Part shown: positions 1 to 6,679 of the stretch, in pieces
Layout of the letters: every line of letters begins with the position of its first letter
Position numbering within the stretch: position 1 is the first letter of the stretch
Assembly (NCBI GenBank): GCA_903825095.1
Contig: CAIJZF010000226.1
Span: 1-6,679, forward strand
Length of the DNA stretch: 6,679 bases
Source of the DNA: an uncultured Bacteroidota bacterium
GTDB lineage: Bacteria; Bacteroidota; Bacteroidia; Chitinophagales; Chitinophagaceae
Direction: 5' to 3'
The notes under the pieces: generated by a model
What the model was told of the DNA's origin: nothing
Database searches by the model: none
Seen by the model: only the letters and a program-made list of their open reading frames with translations
Made by a program: the position numbers and the translations under genes

Positions 1-92
1 CAAAATTAATGTTATCTAAAAGTTAAATTATTTAAATATTTTTTTTAATTTCCATCCTGAAGATTTTATTTAATTATAATTTAAACAACAAC
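1..92 (+). other. AT-rich leader upstream of the SusC-type gene, no assignable gene
   Basis: This stretch of 92 bases is very AT-rich and has no reading frame worth calling. It includes a run of eight T at 39-46 and a TATAAT-like string at 75-80, but no clear match to the Bacteroidota promoter pattern (TTTG near -33, TAnnTTTG near -7). The operon promoter may lie here or to the left of the window. No binding site for an ECF sigma factor or hybrid two-component regulator can be recognised. Confidence 0.4.
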
Positions 93-3000
93 ATGAGAAA
101 AAAACTATTATGGTGTTTGTTTTTTGCGTTTTTCTCTATCCAAGCGGCAATCGCTCAAAACACAACTGTCACTGGTAAAGTAGCCGATGAAAAAGGTACT
201 CCAGTTGAAGGTGCTGTGATTACTGAAAAAAATGTAACAAAAAACAGAACGCTTACTGATGTCAATGGTAATTTCAGAATCAGTGTTAAGACTGGGGCTG
301 TTTTGCAAGTATCGAGTGTAGGCTTTGAGAAAAAAGAAGCAACCTCACAAGCGGTAACCAATTTCATTTTAAAGGCTTTAAAAGAAGATTTAAGTGAAGT
401 GGTTGTTACAGCCTTGGGTATCAAAAAAGAAAAGAAAGCATTAGGTTATGCTGTTTCTTCCATTGGTAAAAAAGATTTAGAACAAAAACCAGAGATTGAT
501 ATTGCGCGTTTATTAAACGGTAAAGCACCAGGGGTAAACATTGGGAACACCAGTGGTTTATCTGGTTCTGGTACGAACGTGGTTATTCGTGCAATTAGTA
601 CTATTTCTGGTAATTCGCAACCTTTGTGGGTAGTGGATGGTGTGCCTTTTGATGGTGGTACGAATAACCAAGCTGGTTTTACCTATGGAAACAATACCCC
701 TAGCCGTTTCTTGGATCTTGATCCAAATAACGTAGAGTCAATCGATGTATTAAAAGGCTTGAGTGCGACAACACTCTATGGTGAATTAGGAAGAAATGGG
801 GTTATCTTAGTTTCCACCAAAAATGGATCTACTCAAAAAACTAGAAAGAAAAATGAAGTAACGGTTACACAGTCTTATGCTGTTAACCAAGTGGCTAATT
901 TACCTGAATACAACACTTCCTATGGTGGTGGTTTTGATTTGAGTTTAGGTTTGGCATTCTTTTCTAACTGGGGTGCAAAGTTTACAGATCCTCCAGCTAA
1001 GGTGGCACATCCTTATAGTAGGGCTGTCTTAAATGCAGCATTTCCACAATACGTAGGAAACAATGATTATGAATTCAAATATTACAATAGCGTATCAAGA
1101 TTTTTCCGTGAGGGGATTTCTAAAAATACTTCTGTCAATTTTGCAGGGTCTGCGCAAAATTTAAATTATAATATTAACTATGGTTACGTTGATGACCAAG
1201 GTTTCGTAGAAGGTAATGGTTCAATTAAAAACAATCTCTCTATGGGAGGTACTATGAAATTAACCAACAAATTAACGTTGAATGGTACATTTAACCATGT
1301 TACTACTGATGTAAAATCACCTCCAACTTCTCCTTCTTTTGGTTCTACTGCATCTAATCCTTCATTGTATGGTGATGTAATGTATACGCCAACTGCCGTT
1401 GATTTGATGGGATTAGAGTGGGAAAATCCAATTGATCATTCGCATGTTTACTACAGAGGTGGAAATGATATTCAAAATCCTCGTTGGACATTGAAAAATT
1501 CATTTACACAAGATAAGGTAAGCAGAAATTATGGACAGGTTTCTTTAAACTATGACTTGAGTCAAAAAATTAAAGTACAATATCGTTTTGGATATGATGA
1601 TTATTCAAACTATCAATTGTATGCGCAAAATAAAGGAGGTACCTATTATCCTCAAGGTTTCCTTAGAACCTCTACTGGATTTAACAGCATCTTAGACCAC
1701 ACTTTAACTACAACCTACAAAACTGATATCAATAATGATTTCAATTTAGACGTTTTAGCTGGTGTAAACTCTAGAGAATTAAGTTACAACCAAATGGGTG
1801 CAACTAGTAAGGAGCAATTGGTTTTCGGTTTATTAGATCACACCAACTTTGTGACCCATGATATTGTGAATGAAGCGGGTGCTGACATGGATTATTTAAC
1901 TAAATCACAATCAGTAGGTGCTTTTGGATCGGCTACATTGGGTTACAGACAATATGCTTACTTAGTAGTTGGTGGTAGAAATAGCTGGACCTCTACTTTA
2001 GAATCTGCCAATAGAAGCGTATTTTATCCAAATGTTAGTGGTTCATTTATAGCTACAGAAGCCTTTGATTTTTTAAGAAATAAGAAAAACGTAAACTACT
2101 TAAAGCTTCGTTTAGGTTATTCAACTGCAGCTAATTTCCCTAATCCTTACTCAACACGATCTGCATTAAATATTTCTACTAGAAACTTTATGACCAACGC
2201 AGGAACGGTAATTAATACAAATTCAATTCCTAACTTTTTACCAAATCCAAACTTAAAGCCTGAGTTGATGGCAGAGACGGAGACAGGTATTGAAGGTAAA
2301 TTTTTCCAAAGTAGATTAAGTACAGATATCACTTTATACAAGCGTGTTTCAAACGATCAAATTTTGAATAGAGATTTAGATCCGTCTACTGGTTATACAT
2401 CTCAACAAATCAATGCTGGTAAAGTAACTAACAAGGGTATTGAAGCCCAAGTTGCTTATAAAATTATCAGAAACAAAGATTGGGTTTGGGAAGTAACAGG
2501 AAACTGGACCATTAATGAATCAATGGTATCTGATATTCCTTCAGACTTAAAAGAAATTCTTTATGCTGGTTATACCACTTTGGGAAACTTTGCAATCAAC
2601 GGCCAACCTTTAGGCATCATGAAAGGCTATTATTTCCAAAGACATGAGAATGGCCAATTATTAGTGGGTGCGGGTGGTGATTATTTAGCATCAACTTCCA
2701 TTGGTATTATTGGTAATCCTAATCCTAATTACAAATTATCTGGTATTAATAGTTTAACCTACAAATCATTCACCTTTAGATTCCAAGTGGATTATACGGA
2801 TGGTGGTGATATGTATTCCTCCACTGCTAGATCATTATTGGCTAGAGGTGTTACAAAAGATACAGAATTTGATCGCGCTGCACCATATATTTTACCTGGG
2901 GTAACTGCAGATGGCAAGCCAAATAATATTCAAATCAGTGCCACACAAGGGTACTTCAATAACGTGTTTGGTCCAGATCAAGGAGGTATTTTTGATGCAA

Positions 3001-3251
3001 CTGTAGTAAGATTAAGAGATATGTCTATGTCTTACGCTTTGCCTGAAAAATTATTAAATAAAACGCCATTTGGTAGTGTATCCATCACTGCTAACGGAAG
3101 TAACCTTTGGTATTATGCACCCAACTTTCCTAAATACATGCACTTTGATCCTGAAACCAATGGTTTAGGTGTAGGTAATGGTAAAGGTTTGGAATTTATC
3201 ACAGGTCCTTCTGCACGTAGAATGGGTTTAAGTGTAAGAATAACTTTTTAA
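93..3251 (+). CDS. SusC/RagA-family TonB-dependent outer membrane transporter
   Basis: A 1052-residue outer membrane transporter that would import an oligomeric nutrient into the periplasm, driven by TonB-ExbBD, with the SusD-like protein encoded next as its lid. Residues 1-21 are a signal peptide (MRKK, hydrophobic core, AIA before Q22). Residues about 25-95 form a CarboxypepD_reg-like beta-sandwich (VTGKVADEKGTPVEGAVI, then TLTDVNGNF and VSSVGFEKKE). A TonB-box-like stretch, SEVVVTALGI, lies at 101-110. The plug follows at about 125-245, with LLNGKAPGVNI, QPLWVVDGVPFDGG and ESIDVLKGLSATTLYG...NGVILVSTKNG. The rest is the beta-barrel, ending in RRMGLSVRITF with the usual terminal phenylalanine. 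The length is normal for the family. There is no STN domain, so direct anti-sigma signalling is unlikely. The ATG at 93 is chosen because the signal peptide starts there; upstream is A-rich (AACAACAAC) with no Shine-Dalgarno site. The family is certain; the substrate is unknown. Confidence 0.97.
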   Translation: MRKKLLWCLFFAFFSIQAAIAQNTTVTGKVADEKGTPVEGAVITEKNVTKNRTLTDVNGNFRISVKTGAVLQVSSVGFEKKEATSQAVTNFILKALKEDLSEVVVTALGIKKEKKALGYAVSSIGKKDLEQKPEIDIARLLNGKAPGVNIGNTSGLSGSGTNVVIRAISTISGNSQPLWVVDGVPFDGGTNNQAGFTYGNNTPSRFLDLDPNNVESIDVLKGLSATTLYGELGRNGVILVSTKNGSTQKTRKKNEVTVTQSYAVNQVANLPEYNTSYGGGFDLSLGLAFFSNWGAKFTDPPAKVAHPYSRAVLNAAFPQYVGNNDYEFKYYNSVSRFFREGISKNTSVNFAGSAQNLNYNINYGYVDDQGFVEGNGSIKNNLSMGGTMKLTNKLTLNGTFNHVTTDVKSPPTSPSFGSTASNPSLYGDVMYTPTAVDLMGLEWENPIDHSHVYYRGGNDIQNPRWTLKNSFTQDKVSRNYGQVSLNYDLSQKIKVQYRFGYDDYSNYQLYAQNKGGTYYPQGFLRTSTGFNSILDHTLTTTYKTDINNDFNLDVLAGVNSRELSYNQMGATSKEQLVFGLLDHTNFVTHDIVNEAGADMDYLTKSQSVGAFGSATLGYRQYAYLVVGGRNSWTSTLESANRSVFYPNVSGSFIATEAFDFLRNKKNVNYLKLRLGYSTAANFPNPYSTRSALNISTRNFMTNAGTVINTNSIPNFLPNPNLKPELMAETETGIEGKFFQSRLSTDITLYKRVSNDQILNRDLDPSTGYTSQQINAGKVTNKGIEAQVAYKIIRNKDWVWEVTGNWTINESMVSDIPSDLKEILYAGYTTLGNFAINGQPLGIMKGYYFQRHENGQLLVGAGGDYLASTSIGIIGNPNPNYKLSGINSLTYKSFTFRFQVDYTDGGDMYSSTARSLLARGVTKDTEFDRAAPYILPGVTADGKPNNIQISATQGYFNNVFGPDQGGIFDATVVRLRDMSMSYALPEKLLNKTPFGSVSITANGSNLWYYAPNFPKYMHFDPETNGLGVGNGKGLEFITGPSARRMGLSVRITF

Positions 3252-3270
3252 TACTAACTAAGTAAAAGTA

Positions 3271-4962
3271 ATGAATATGAAATATTTTAAAATTATAGTA
3301 ATCCTTGCGTTATTTTCAACTACGGTTGCATGTAACAAGCAATTGGATGCGCTTTTGGAAAATCCCAATGCGCCTTCTGTGAATACTGCCGATGTTGACT
3401 TATTGTTAAACACGGTTCAAATATCATTCACAGGATTTTTTGACGATGCATCAAATTTAGGAGGTCAGTTAACTAGACAACAAGCTATGTTTGGACCCCT
3501 TTATTCAAATGCTTATTCACCTGGTTCTTCTGATGGCTTATGGTCAACAGGGTATACGACTATTATCAAAAATGCAAATGCCTTAATTCCTTTAGCGCAA
3601 ACGCAAAAGAAATATAGAGCAGCTGGTATGGCTAAGTTTTTCAAAGCCTACACCTTAGCATTATTGGTAGATGCTTTTGGTGATATCCCTTGGACTGAAG
3701 CAGAATTAGGTATCGAAAATCCTAATCCCAAACAAGACAAAGGTGCTGCCGTATATGCTGCAGCTATTGCAATACTAGATGATGCGATTGTAGATTTTAA
3801 TAAAGCAGGATCTGCTGCTGTAGCGAGTGATTTATATTATGGAAATAATAGTGCAAGATGGATTACAGCTGCTAAAACAATCAAATTTAAATTGTTAATG
3901 CAAACCCGTAAAGTGGATGCTACTGCTGCTGTAAAAATTCAAGCATTAGTTACGGAAGGTGATTTAATTAAAACACTAGCTAATGATTTTAATTTCAAAT
4001 ACGGAACGAACAGAAATTCTCCTGATGCACGACATCCAGATTATGCAGGAAACTATAATACAGCAGGATCTGTAGGTGAGTATATGGGAGATTGGTTTAT
4101 GTGGGCGGTAGCAGCTGAAAAAAATGGTGGAACCGTTTCAGGTGGAAAGGGAACAACCTTAGATCCTAGACAACGTTACTATTTTTATCGTCAAAATACA
4201 AGTGGTGCTAATGTGAACGAGATCACATTGTCTTGTAGTACATTTCCAAAACCAGCACACTACACAGATGCACAACCTTTCTGTTATGTAGGTACTGGAT
4301 ATTGGGGACGTGATCATGGTGACAATAGTGGTACGCCTCCAGATGGTTCTTTTAGAACTACATGGGGTATTTATCCAGCAGGTGGTTTGTTTGATGAAAA
4401 TCAAAATACCAAAGTTGGTTTAGAAGTAGGAGGTAAAGGTGCTGGTATCTTACCCATTTGGAATTCAGAGTTCACTTATTTCAAATTAGCTGAAGCTGCT
4501 GCAACTGGTGTTATTACCGGCGGTATGGCTGCTGCAAAAACAAATCTATTACAAGCTATTGGAAATAATATGATCAAAGTACTTAGTTTCCCAGCAACTT
4601 TAGGTGTTACGCCTAGTGCAACCTATGCTGCTACTACCGCTACTGTAACTAACTACGTAACTTTAGTTGCAGCTGCATTTGATGCTGCTAATGATGCTGG
4701 AAAGTTAGAAATTATCATGAAAGAATATTATTTGTCAACCTGGGGTAATGGTTGGGAGGCTTACAATGCATATAGACTTACGGGCTATCCAAAAAATATG
4801 CAGCCAACGGTAACTTCTCCAACACCAGGCTTTTTTATACGTTCATTTTACTACCCTTCAGTATATGTAAACAGAAATTTGAATGCGCCAGCACAAAAAG
4901 CATTGGGTACTAAAGCTGAAAAAGTATTTTGGGACAATAACGCTGATAATTTCATCAATTAA
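3271..4962 (+). CDS. SusD/RagB-family surface substrate-binding lipoprotein (SusD-like_2 type)
   Basis: A lipoprotein expected to sit on the cell surface as the hinged lid of the SusC-type transporter just upstream, capturing the substrate. The signal peptide runs to a lipobox, TTVAC, with the lipidated cysteine at residue 21. Typical SusD-like_2 features are the early LLENPNAPSVNTADVDLLLN segment, helical TPR-like repeats at about 90-210, the FFKAYTLALLVDAFGDIPWTEA motif at 123-144, and AVYAAAIAILDDAI followed by ARWITAAKTIKFKLLMQTRK. Towards the C-terminus come FKLAEAAATG and the TWGNGWEAYNAYRLTGYPKN stretch, then RSFYYPSVYVNRNLNAP. The 563 residues are normal to slightly long. Two extra cysteines lie in the middle (LSCSTF and PFCYVG) and could form a disulfide. 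The start could equally be the ATG at 3277 (MKYFKII), six bases on; both leave the lipobox intact. The 19-base gap to the transporter gene implies co-transcription. The ligand cannot be read from the sequence. Confidence 0.94.
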   Translation: MNMKYFKIIVILALFSTTVACNKQLDALLENPNAPSVNTADVDLLLNTVQISFTGFFDDASNLGGQLTRQQAMFGPLYSNAYSPGSSDGLWSTGYTTIIKNANALIPLAQTQKKYRAAGMAKFFKAYTLALLVDAFGDIPWTEAELGIENPNPKQDKGAAVYAAAIAILDDAIVDFNKAGSAAVASDLYYGNNSARWITAAKTIKFKLLMQTRKVDATAAVKIQALVTEGDLIKTLANDFNFKYGTNRNSPDARHPDYAGNYNTAGSVGEYMGDWFMWAVAAEKNGGTVSGGKGTTLDPRQRYYFYRQNTSGANVNEITLSCSTFPKPAHYTDAQPFCYVGTGYWGRDHGDNSGTPPDGSFRTTWGIYPAGGLFDENQNTKVGLEVGGKGAGILPIWNSEFTYFKLAEAAATGVITGGMAAAKTNLLQAIGNNMIKVLSFPATLGVTPSATYAATTATVTNYVTLVAAAFDAANDAGKLEIIMKEYYLSTWGNGWEAYNAYRLTGYPKNMQPTVTSPTPGFFIRSFYYPSVYVNRNLNAPAQKALGTKAEKVFWDNNADNFIN

Positions 4963-4976
4963 TAAATTTGACAATA

Positions 4977-5879
4977 ATGAAAAAAATATTAAATAAAATA
5001 TTAATTGCAATTGCCTTCATGGCATTGGTTTCTTCTTGTCAAAAGGAAGACCTCGCAACTAATAACCCTTTTGTTGATATCAACAATTTGGGTAAAGGGG
5101 CTTATGTTACCTTGAATTCGGTGACCAATGCCAACCTAAATTTTGCTGCTATTGATGCTTCATCAGTAGGAGTTAAGATTGATCCATATGATAATGGTGT
5201 AAAAATAAAAGAAGTAAAATTGTATGTATTCAAAGGATCTTCATCGGATCCAAAGGCTTGGAAGTTAATAAAAACTATTCCAATTTCAGGAACTACAACA
5301 ATTGCAGCTACCGGTGCTGAAATAGCAAAGGCTTATGGAATGGCCTCGTCAGCGTTATTTGCGCCAGGTCAGTTTTACACTTTTTATCATCAGTTAGTAA
5401 CTGAGGATAATAAAACTTATGACATTTCCAATACCGTGGGTGCTTTAGAATCTGCCGGTGGATATAATGCTTGTATGAGATGGACTGCTTATGTGGTTTG
5501 TCCTTTTACTGGTAATATGAAAGGCACTTATACTGTAGTTCAGGATGATTGGCAAGATTGGTCAGTAGGTGATATTGTTTCTGTAAACGATGGCCCAGGC
5601 GCTAATCAAATTAACATTTCTGCAGTGTGGCCTAACCCTGCCTATGGGGATAAAAAGAATGACTTAGTTATAAATGTGGATCCTGCTACAGGAGCTGCAA
5701 AGTTGGCTACTAATAATGTTATTTTTGCTGATTATGGACAACTTACAAGTGCCTATATTCCAAGTTCAGGAACCAACGGATATGTATTCTCTTGCACTGG
5801 TTATGTCGGCTTGAAAATTGGTATAAAATACGGAACTACTGATAATGGAGTTAATACGCTTACGTTGAAAAAACGTTAA
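4977..5879 (+). CDS. Uncharacterised lipoprotein, third gene of the SusCD operon (SusE/F-like position)
   Basis: A 300-residue lipoprotein of no family I can name with confidence. The N-terminus (MKKILNKILIAIAFMALVSSC) is a type II signal peptide with cysteine 21 in the lipobox. The next residues, QKED, resemble the Bacteroidota lipoprotein export signal that sends lipoproteins to the cell surface. Residues about 35-155 look like a beta-sandwich module (VKIKEVKLYVFKG, PKAWKLIKTIPISG, a TGAEIAKAYGM helix, APGQFYTFYHQLVTEDNKTYDISN). Residues about 165-300 form a second beta-rich module beginning ACMRWTAYVVCPFTGNMKGT, with DDWQDWSVGDIV and INVDPATGAAKL. Cysteines 166, 175 and 273 may include a disulfide. 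I start it at the ATG at 4977; an in-frame TTG at 4968 would add three residues but is a poor start in this phylum. It lies 14 bases after the SusD-like gene, so it should be co-expressed. The likely role, by position only, is accessory surface binding of the same substrate. Confidence 0.85.
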   Translation: MKKILNKILIAIAFMALVSSCQKEDLATNNPFVDINNLGKGAYVTLNSVTNANLNFAAIDASSVGVKIDPYDNGVKIKEVKLYVFKGSSSDPKAWKLIKTIPISGTTTIAATGAEIAKAYGMASSALFAPGQFYTFYHQLVTEDNKTYDISNTVGALESAGGYNACMRWTAYVVCPFTGNMKGTYTVVQDDWQDWSVGDIVSVNDGPGANQINISAVWPNPAYGDKKNDLVINVDPATGAAKLATNNVIFADYGQLTSAYIPSSGTNGYVFSCTGYVGLKIGIKYGTTDNGVNTLTLKKR

Positions 5880-5891
5880 TTCCATTTAGCA

Positions 5892-5946
5892 GTGTCGTCT
5901 TAAAAAACGAAACAAGTTGTGTCGTCCTAAATAAACGATACGGGTT
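5892..5946. repeat. Two tandem dyad-symmetric repeats at the IS end (probable transposase-binding terminal repeat)
   Basis: Two head-to-tail copies: unit A at 5892-5918 (27 bases, beginning GTGTCGTCTTAAA) and unit B at 5919-5946 (28 bases, beginning GTGTCGTCCTAAA). They agree at about 23 of 28 aligned positions with one single-base indel. Each unit is itself an imperfect inverted repeat of a GTnTCGT half-site. The half-sites are GTGTCGT at 5892, ACGAAAC at 5907-5913, GTGTCGT at 5919 and ACGATAC at 5935-5941, with 8- and 9-base AT-rich spacers. The position, just beyond the transposase stop and at the junction with the operon, fits an IS terminal inverted repeat with a duplicated binding site. 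Confirmation needs the other end of the element. Confidence 0.7.
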
Positions 5947-5967
5947 TTAAAGATTAAAAATACCTAA

Positions 5968-6679
5968 TTAAACCGAAGCAAGGAGCTCCTTGCTTCGGTT
6001 TTTTGTTTTGTAGGTCTTCATGGTGACCTTGTTTTGTTGATGCATTTGACTTGGGGTTAACATAGAACATGAAAAATGTGGCCTTTCTGTGTTGTAGATT
6101 TCAACAGTTTCAGTCACTATCTTTTTTAATGTTGCTAGGTCTACTTTGTATTTTTCCAAGTCAAACTCATTTTTAATAATACCATTTACTCTTTCTGCTA
6201 CTGCATTGGAGTATGGATCATAACTAGTTGTCATACTACACAAGAGTTCGCATTCTTTTAGCAGATCCTGATAATCATTAGAACAGTATTGTAGCCCTCT
6301 GTCAGAGTGATGTATCAAAACTTCTTTAGGATACATTCTTCCTTTTACTGCCATGTGTAAAGCTCTTAATGAACCTTCCGTACTTAAGCTACTTGACAAG
6401 TCATACCCTACGATTTTTTTAGAGTAAGCGTCTGTTACTAATGCTAAATAATTATAAGATCTTGTTGTCCCAACATAAGTTATATCCGATACCCACACTT
6501 GCTCAGGTCTGACAATAGTTGTTCCTGTTACGATATCAGCATGCTTACGGAACCTATGGTACGAGTTAGTTGTAACGCGGTAGTTCCTTTTTGGATATAT
6601 ACGCATTTGGTTTGCTTTCATGATAGCAAACAACTTGTCTCTTCCTATACCTATTGCCATTAACTGATCCTTGAGTATA
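5968..6679 (-). CDS. IS3-family transposase OrfB, DDE integrase catalytic subunit (5' end cut by window edge)
   Basis: The catalytic subunit of an IS3-type transposase, which cuts and joins the IS ends through a circular intermediate. The frame stays open to the right edge: reading backwards from the ATG at 6660, the codons encode ILKDQL, which continues the HTH-like region (LKDQL...GIGRDKLF). That ATG is therefore internal and the gene is partial. Counting from it, a basic linker (KRNYRVTTNSYHRFRK) lies at 25-39 and the rve/RNase H-like integrase core at about 52-205. The catalytic residues are D59 in WVSDITY, D120 in HHSDRGLQY and E156 in NAVAERVNG, with exactly 35 residues between the last two (D35E) and the expected lysine seven residues after E156. 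YNTERPH and LTPSQMH follow. No stop or frameshift interrupts the visible part, so it may be active. In this family OrfB is normally made as an OrfA-OrfB fusion by -1 frameshifting. Its last nine codons and stop lie in a perfect palindrome. Confidence 0.93.
   Translation of the reverse strand, partial: ILKDQLMAIGIGRDKLFAIMKANQMRIYPKRNYRVTTNSYHRFRKHADIVTGTTIVRPEQVWVSDITYVGTTRSYNYLALVTDAYSKKIVGYDLSSSLSTEGSLRALHMAVKGRMYPKEVLIHHSDRGLQYCSNDYQDLLKECELLCSMTTSYDPYSNAVAERVNGIIKNEFDLEKYKVDLATLKKIVTETVEIYNTERPHFSCSMLTPSQMHQQNKVTMKTYKTKNRSKELLASV
5970..6004 (+). terminator. Intrinsic terminator for the + strand operon, embedded in the transposase 3' end
   Basis: Bases 5970-6001 are a perfect 32-base palindrome (AACCGAAGCAAGGAG, then its exact reverse complement, plus one flanking A:T pair). 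It can fold as a stem of about 14 pairs with an AGCT loop. On the + strand it is followed directly by six T (5999-6004), the classic form of a rho-independent terminator. It is the first such structure after the lipoprotein stop at 5879, so it should end the uptake operon transcript. On the - strand the hairpin is followed by TAATTAGG, a poor U-tract, so it is likely a weak terminator for the transposase. Confidence 0.8.

Larger units (their letters stand above)
5892..6679 (-). mobile_element. IS3-family insertion sequence, right-hand part (transposase-downstream end)
   Basis: This is the distal end of an IS3-family element, running off the right edge of the window. It contains most of OrfB, a terminator palindrome and a repeated end motif. 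IS3-family ends normally begin TG and finish CA; read on the + strand, candidate tips are the TGTCGTC at 5893 or the TGTGTCGTCC at 5918-5927, so the outer boundary is uncertain by about 25 bases. The opposite end, OrfA, the frameshift site and the 3-4 base target duplication are outside the window. The element lies convergent to the uptake operon and starts about 12 bases after its last stop codon, so it disrupts no gene visible here. Confidence 0.8.

Noticed and set aside
23..46. Dyad TTAAAT-T-ATTTAA followed by a run of eight T, resembling a terminator for an upstream gene
   Set aside because: The stem is six A:T pairs with a one-base loop, too weak to fold as a terminator. In such AT-rich sequence it is expected by chance.
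75..83. TATAATTT string as a possible -10 or -7 promoter box
   Set aside because: It lacks the TTTG ending of the Bacteroidota -7 consensus, no -33 element stands at the right distance, and it lies only about 13 bases before the start codon.
108..424. Two - strand open frames opposite the signal peptide and first domain of the SusC-type gene
   Set aside because: They are antisense shadows of a well-supported gene and show no recognisable protein features.
2147..2341. A 64-residue - strand open frame within the SusC-type gene
   Set aside because: It lies antisense to conserved barrel sequence, with no domain or start signal of its own.
4159..4404. An 81-residue - strand frame rich in Cys and Thr inside the SusD-like gene
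   Set aside because: The composition is what reverse-complemented SusD codons would give, and nothing suggests a real small protein.
4489..4695. Alanine/threonine-rich low-complexity stretch (repeated GCT and ACT codons) in the SusD-like gene
   Set aside because: The units are irregular, with no constant period. It reads as helix-forming codon bias, not a tandem repeat.
5892..5946. Possible CRISPR-like short array
   Set aside because: There are only two contiguous units without unique spacers, and they abut a transposase gene, so an IS end explains them better.

Overview
The window looks like a piece of a Bacteroidota chromosome. The evidence is a SusC/SusD pair (a nutrient uptake system essentially confined to this phylum), AT-rich coding sequence, A-rich start regions without clear Shine-Dalgarno sites, and lipoprotein signal peptides of the Bacteroidota type. 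The SusC subtype (an ALGI-K-KEKKALGYA stretch after the TonB box), the SusD-like_2 type partner and the style of the third protein would fit Chitinophagales, Sphingobacteriales or Cytophagales. That finer placement is inference.

Layout. Bases 1-92 are a very AT-rich leader with no gene. Three genes then follow on the + strand, tightly spaced and surely one operon: a SusC/RagA-type TonB-dependent outer membrane transporter (93-3251), a SusD/RagB-type substrate-binding lipoprotein (3271-4962, 19 bases later) and a smaller uncharacterised lipoprotein (best start 4977, ending 5879, 14 bases later). The first two should form the usual pedal-bin uptake complex: a 22-strand barrel with a lipoprotein lid that captures an oligomer, powered by TonB. 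The third sits where SusE/SusF-type surface binding proteins sit and carries a CQKED surface-export-like signal, so an accessory surface role is likely. No hydrolase, peptidase, sulfatase or regulator lies in the window, so the substrate cannot be assigned.

From about base 5892 to the right edge the sequence belongs to an IS3-family insertion sequence lying convergently (- strand). It comprises a subterminal array of two tandem, internally dyad-symmetric repeats (5892-5946), a perfect 32-base palindrome followed by six T that reads as a + strand terminator (5970-6004), and the transposase OrfB catalytic subunit with its D-D-E triad intact. OrfB is cut by the right edge; its true start, OrfA and the other IS end lie outside. 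The element begins about 12 bases after the lipoprotein stop codon, so the operon seems to rely on the terminator inside the IS.

There is no convincing sign of a wholly new system. The points most worth a second look are the doubled dyad repeat at the IS end, the terminator embedded in the last codons of the transposase, and the unclassified third lipoprotein.
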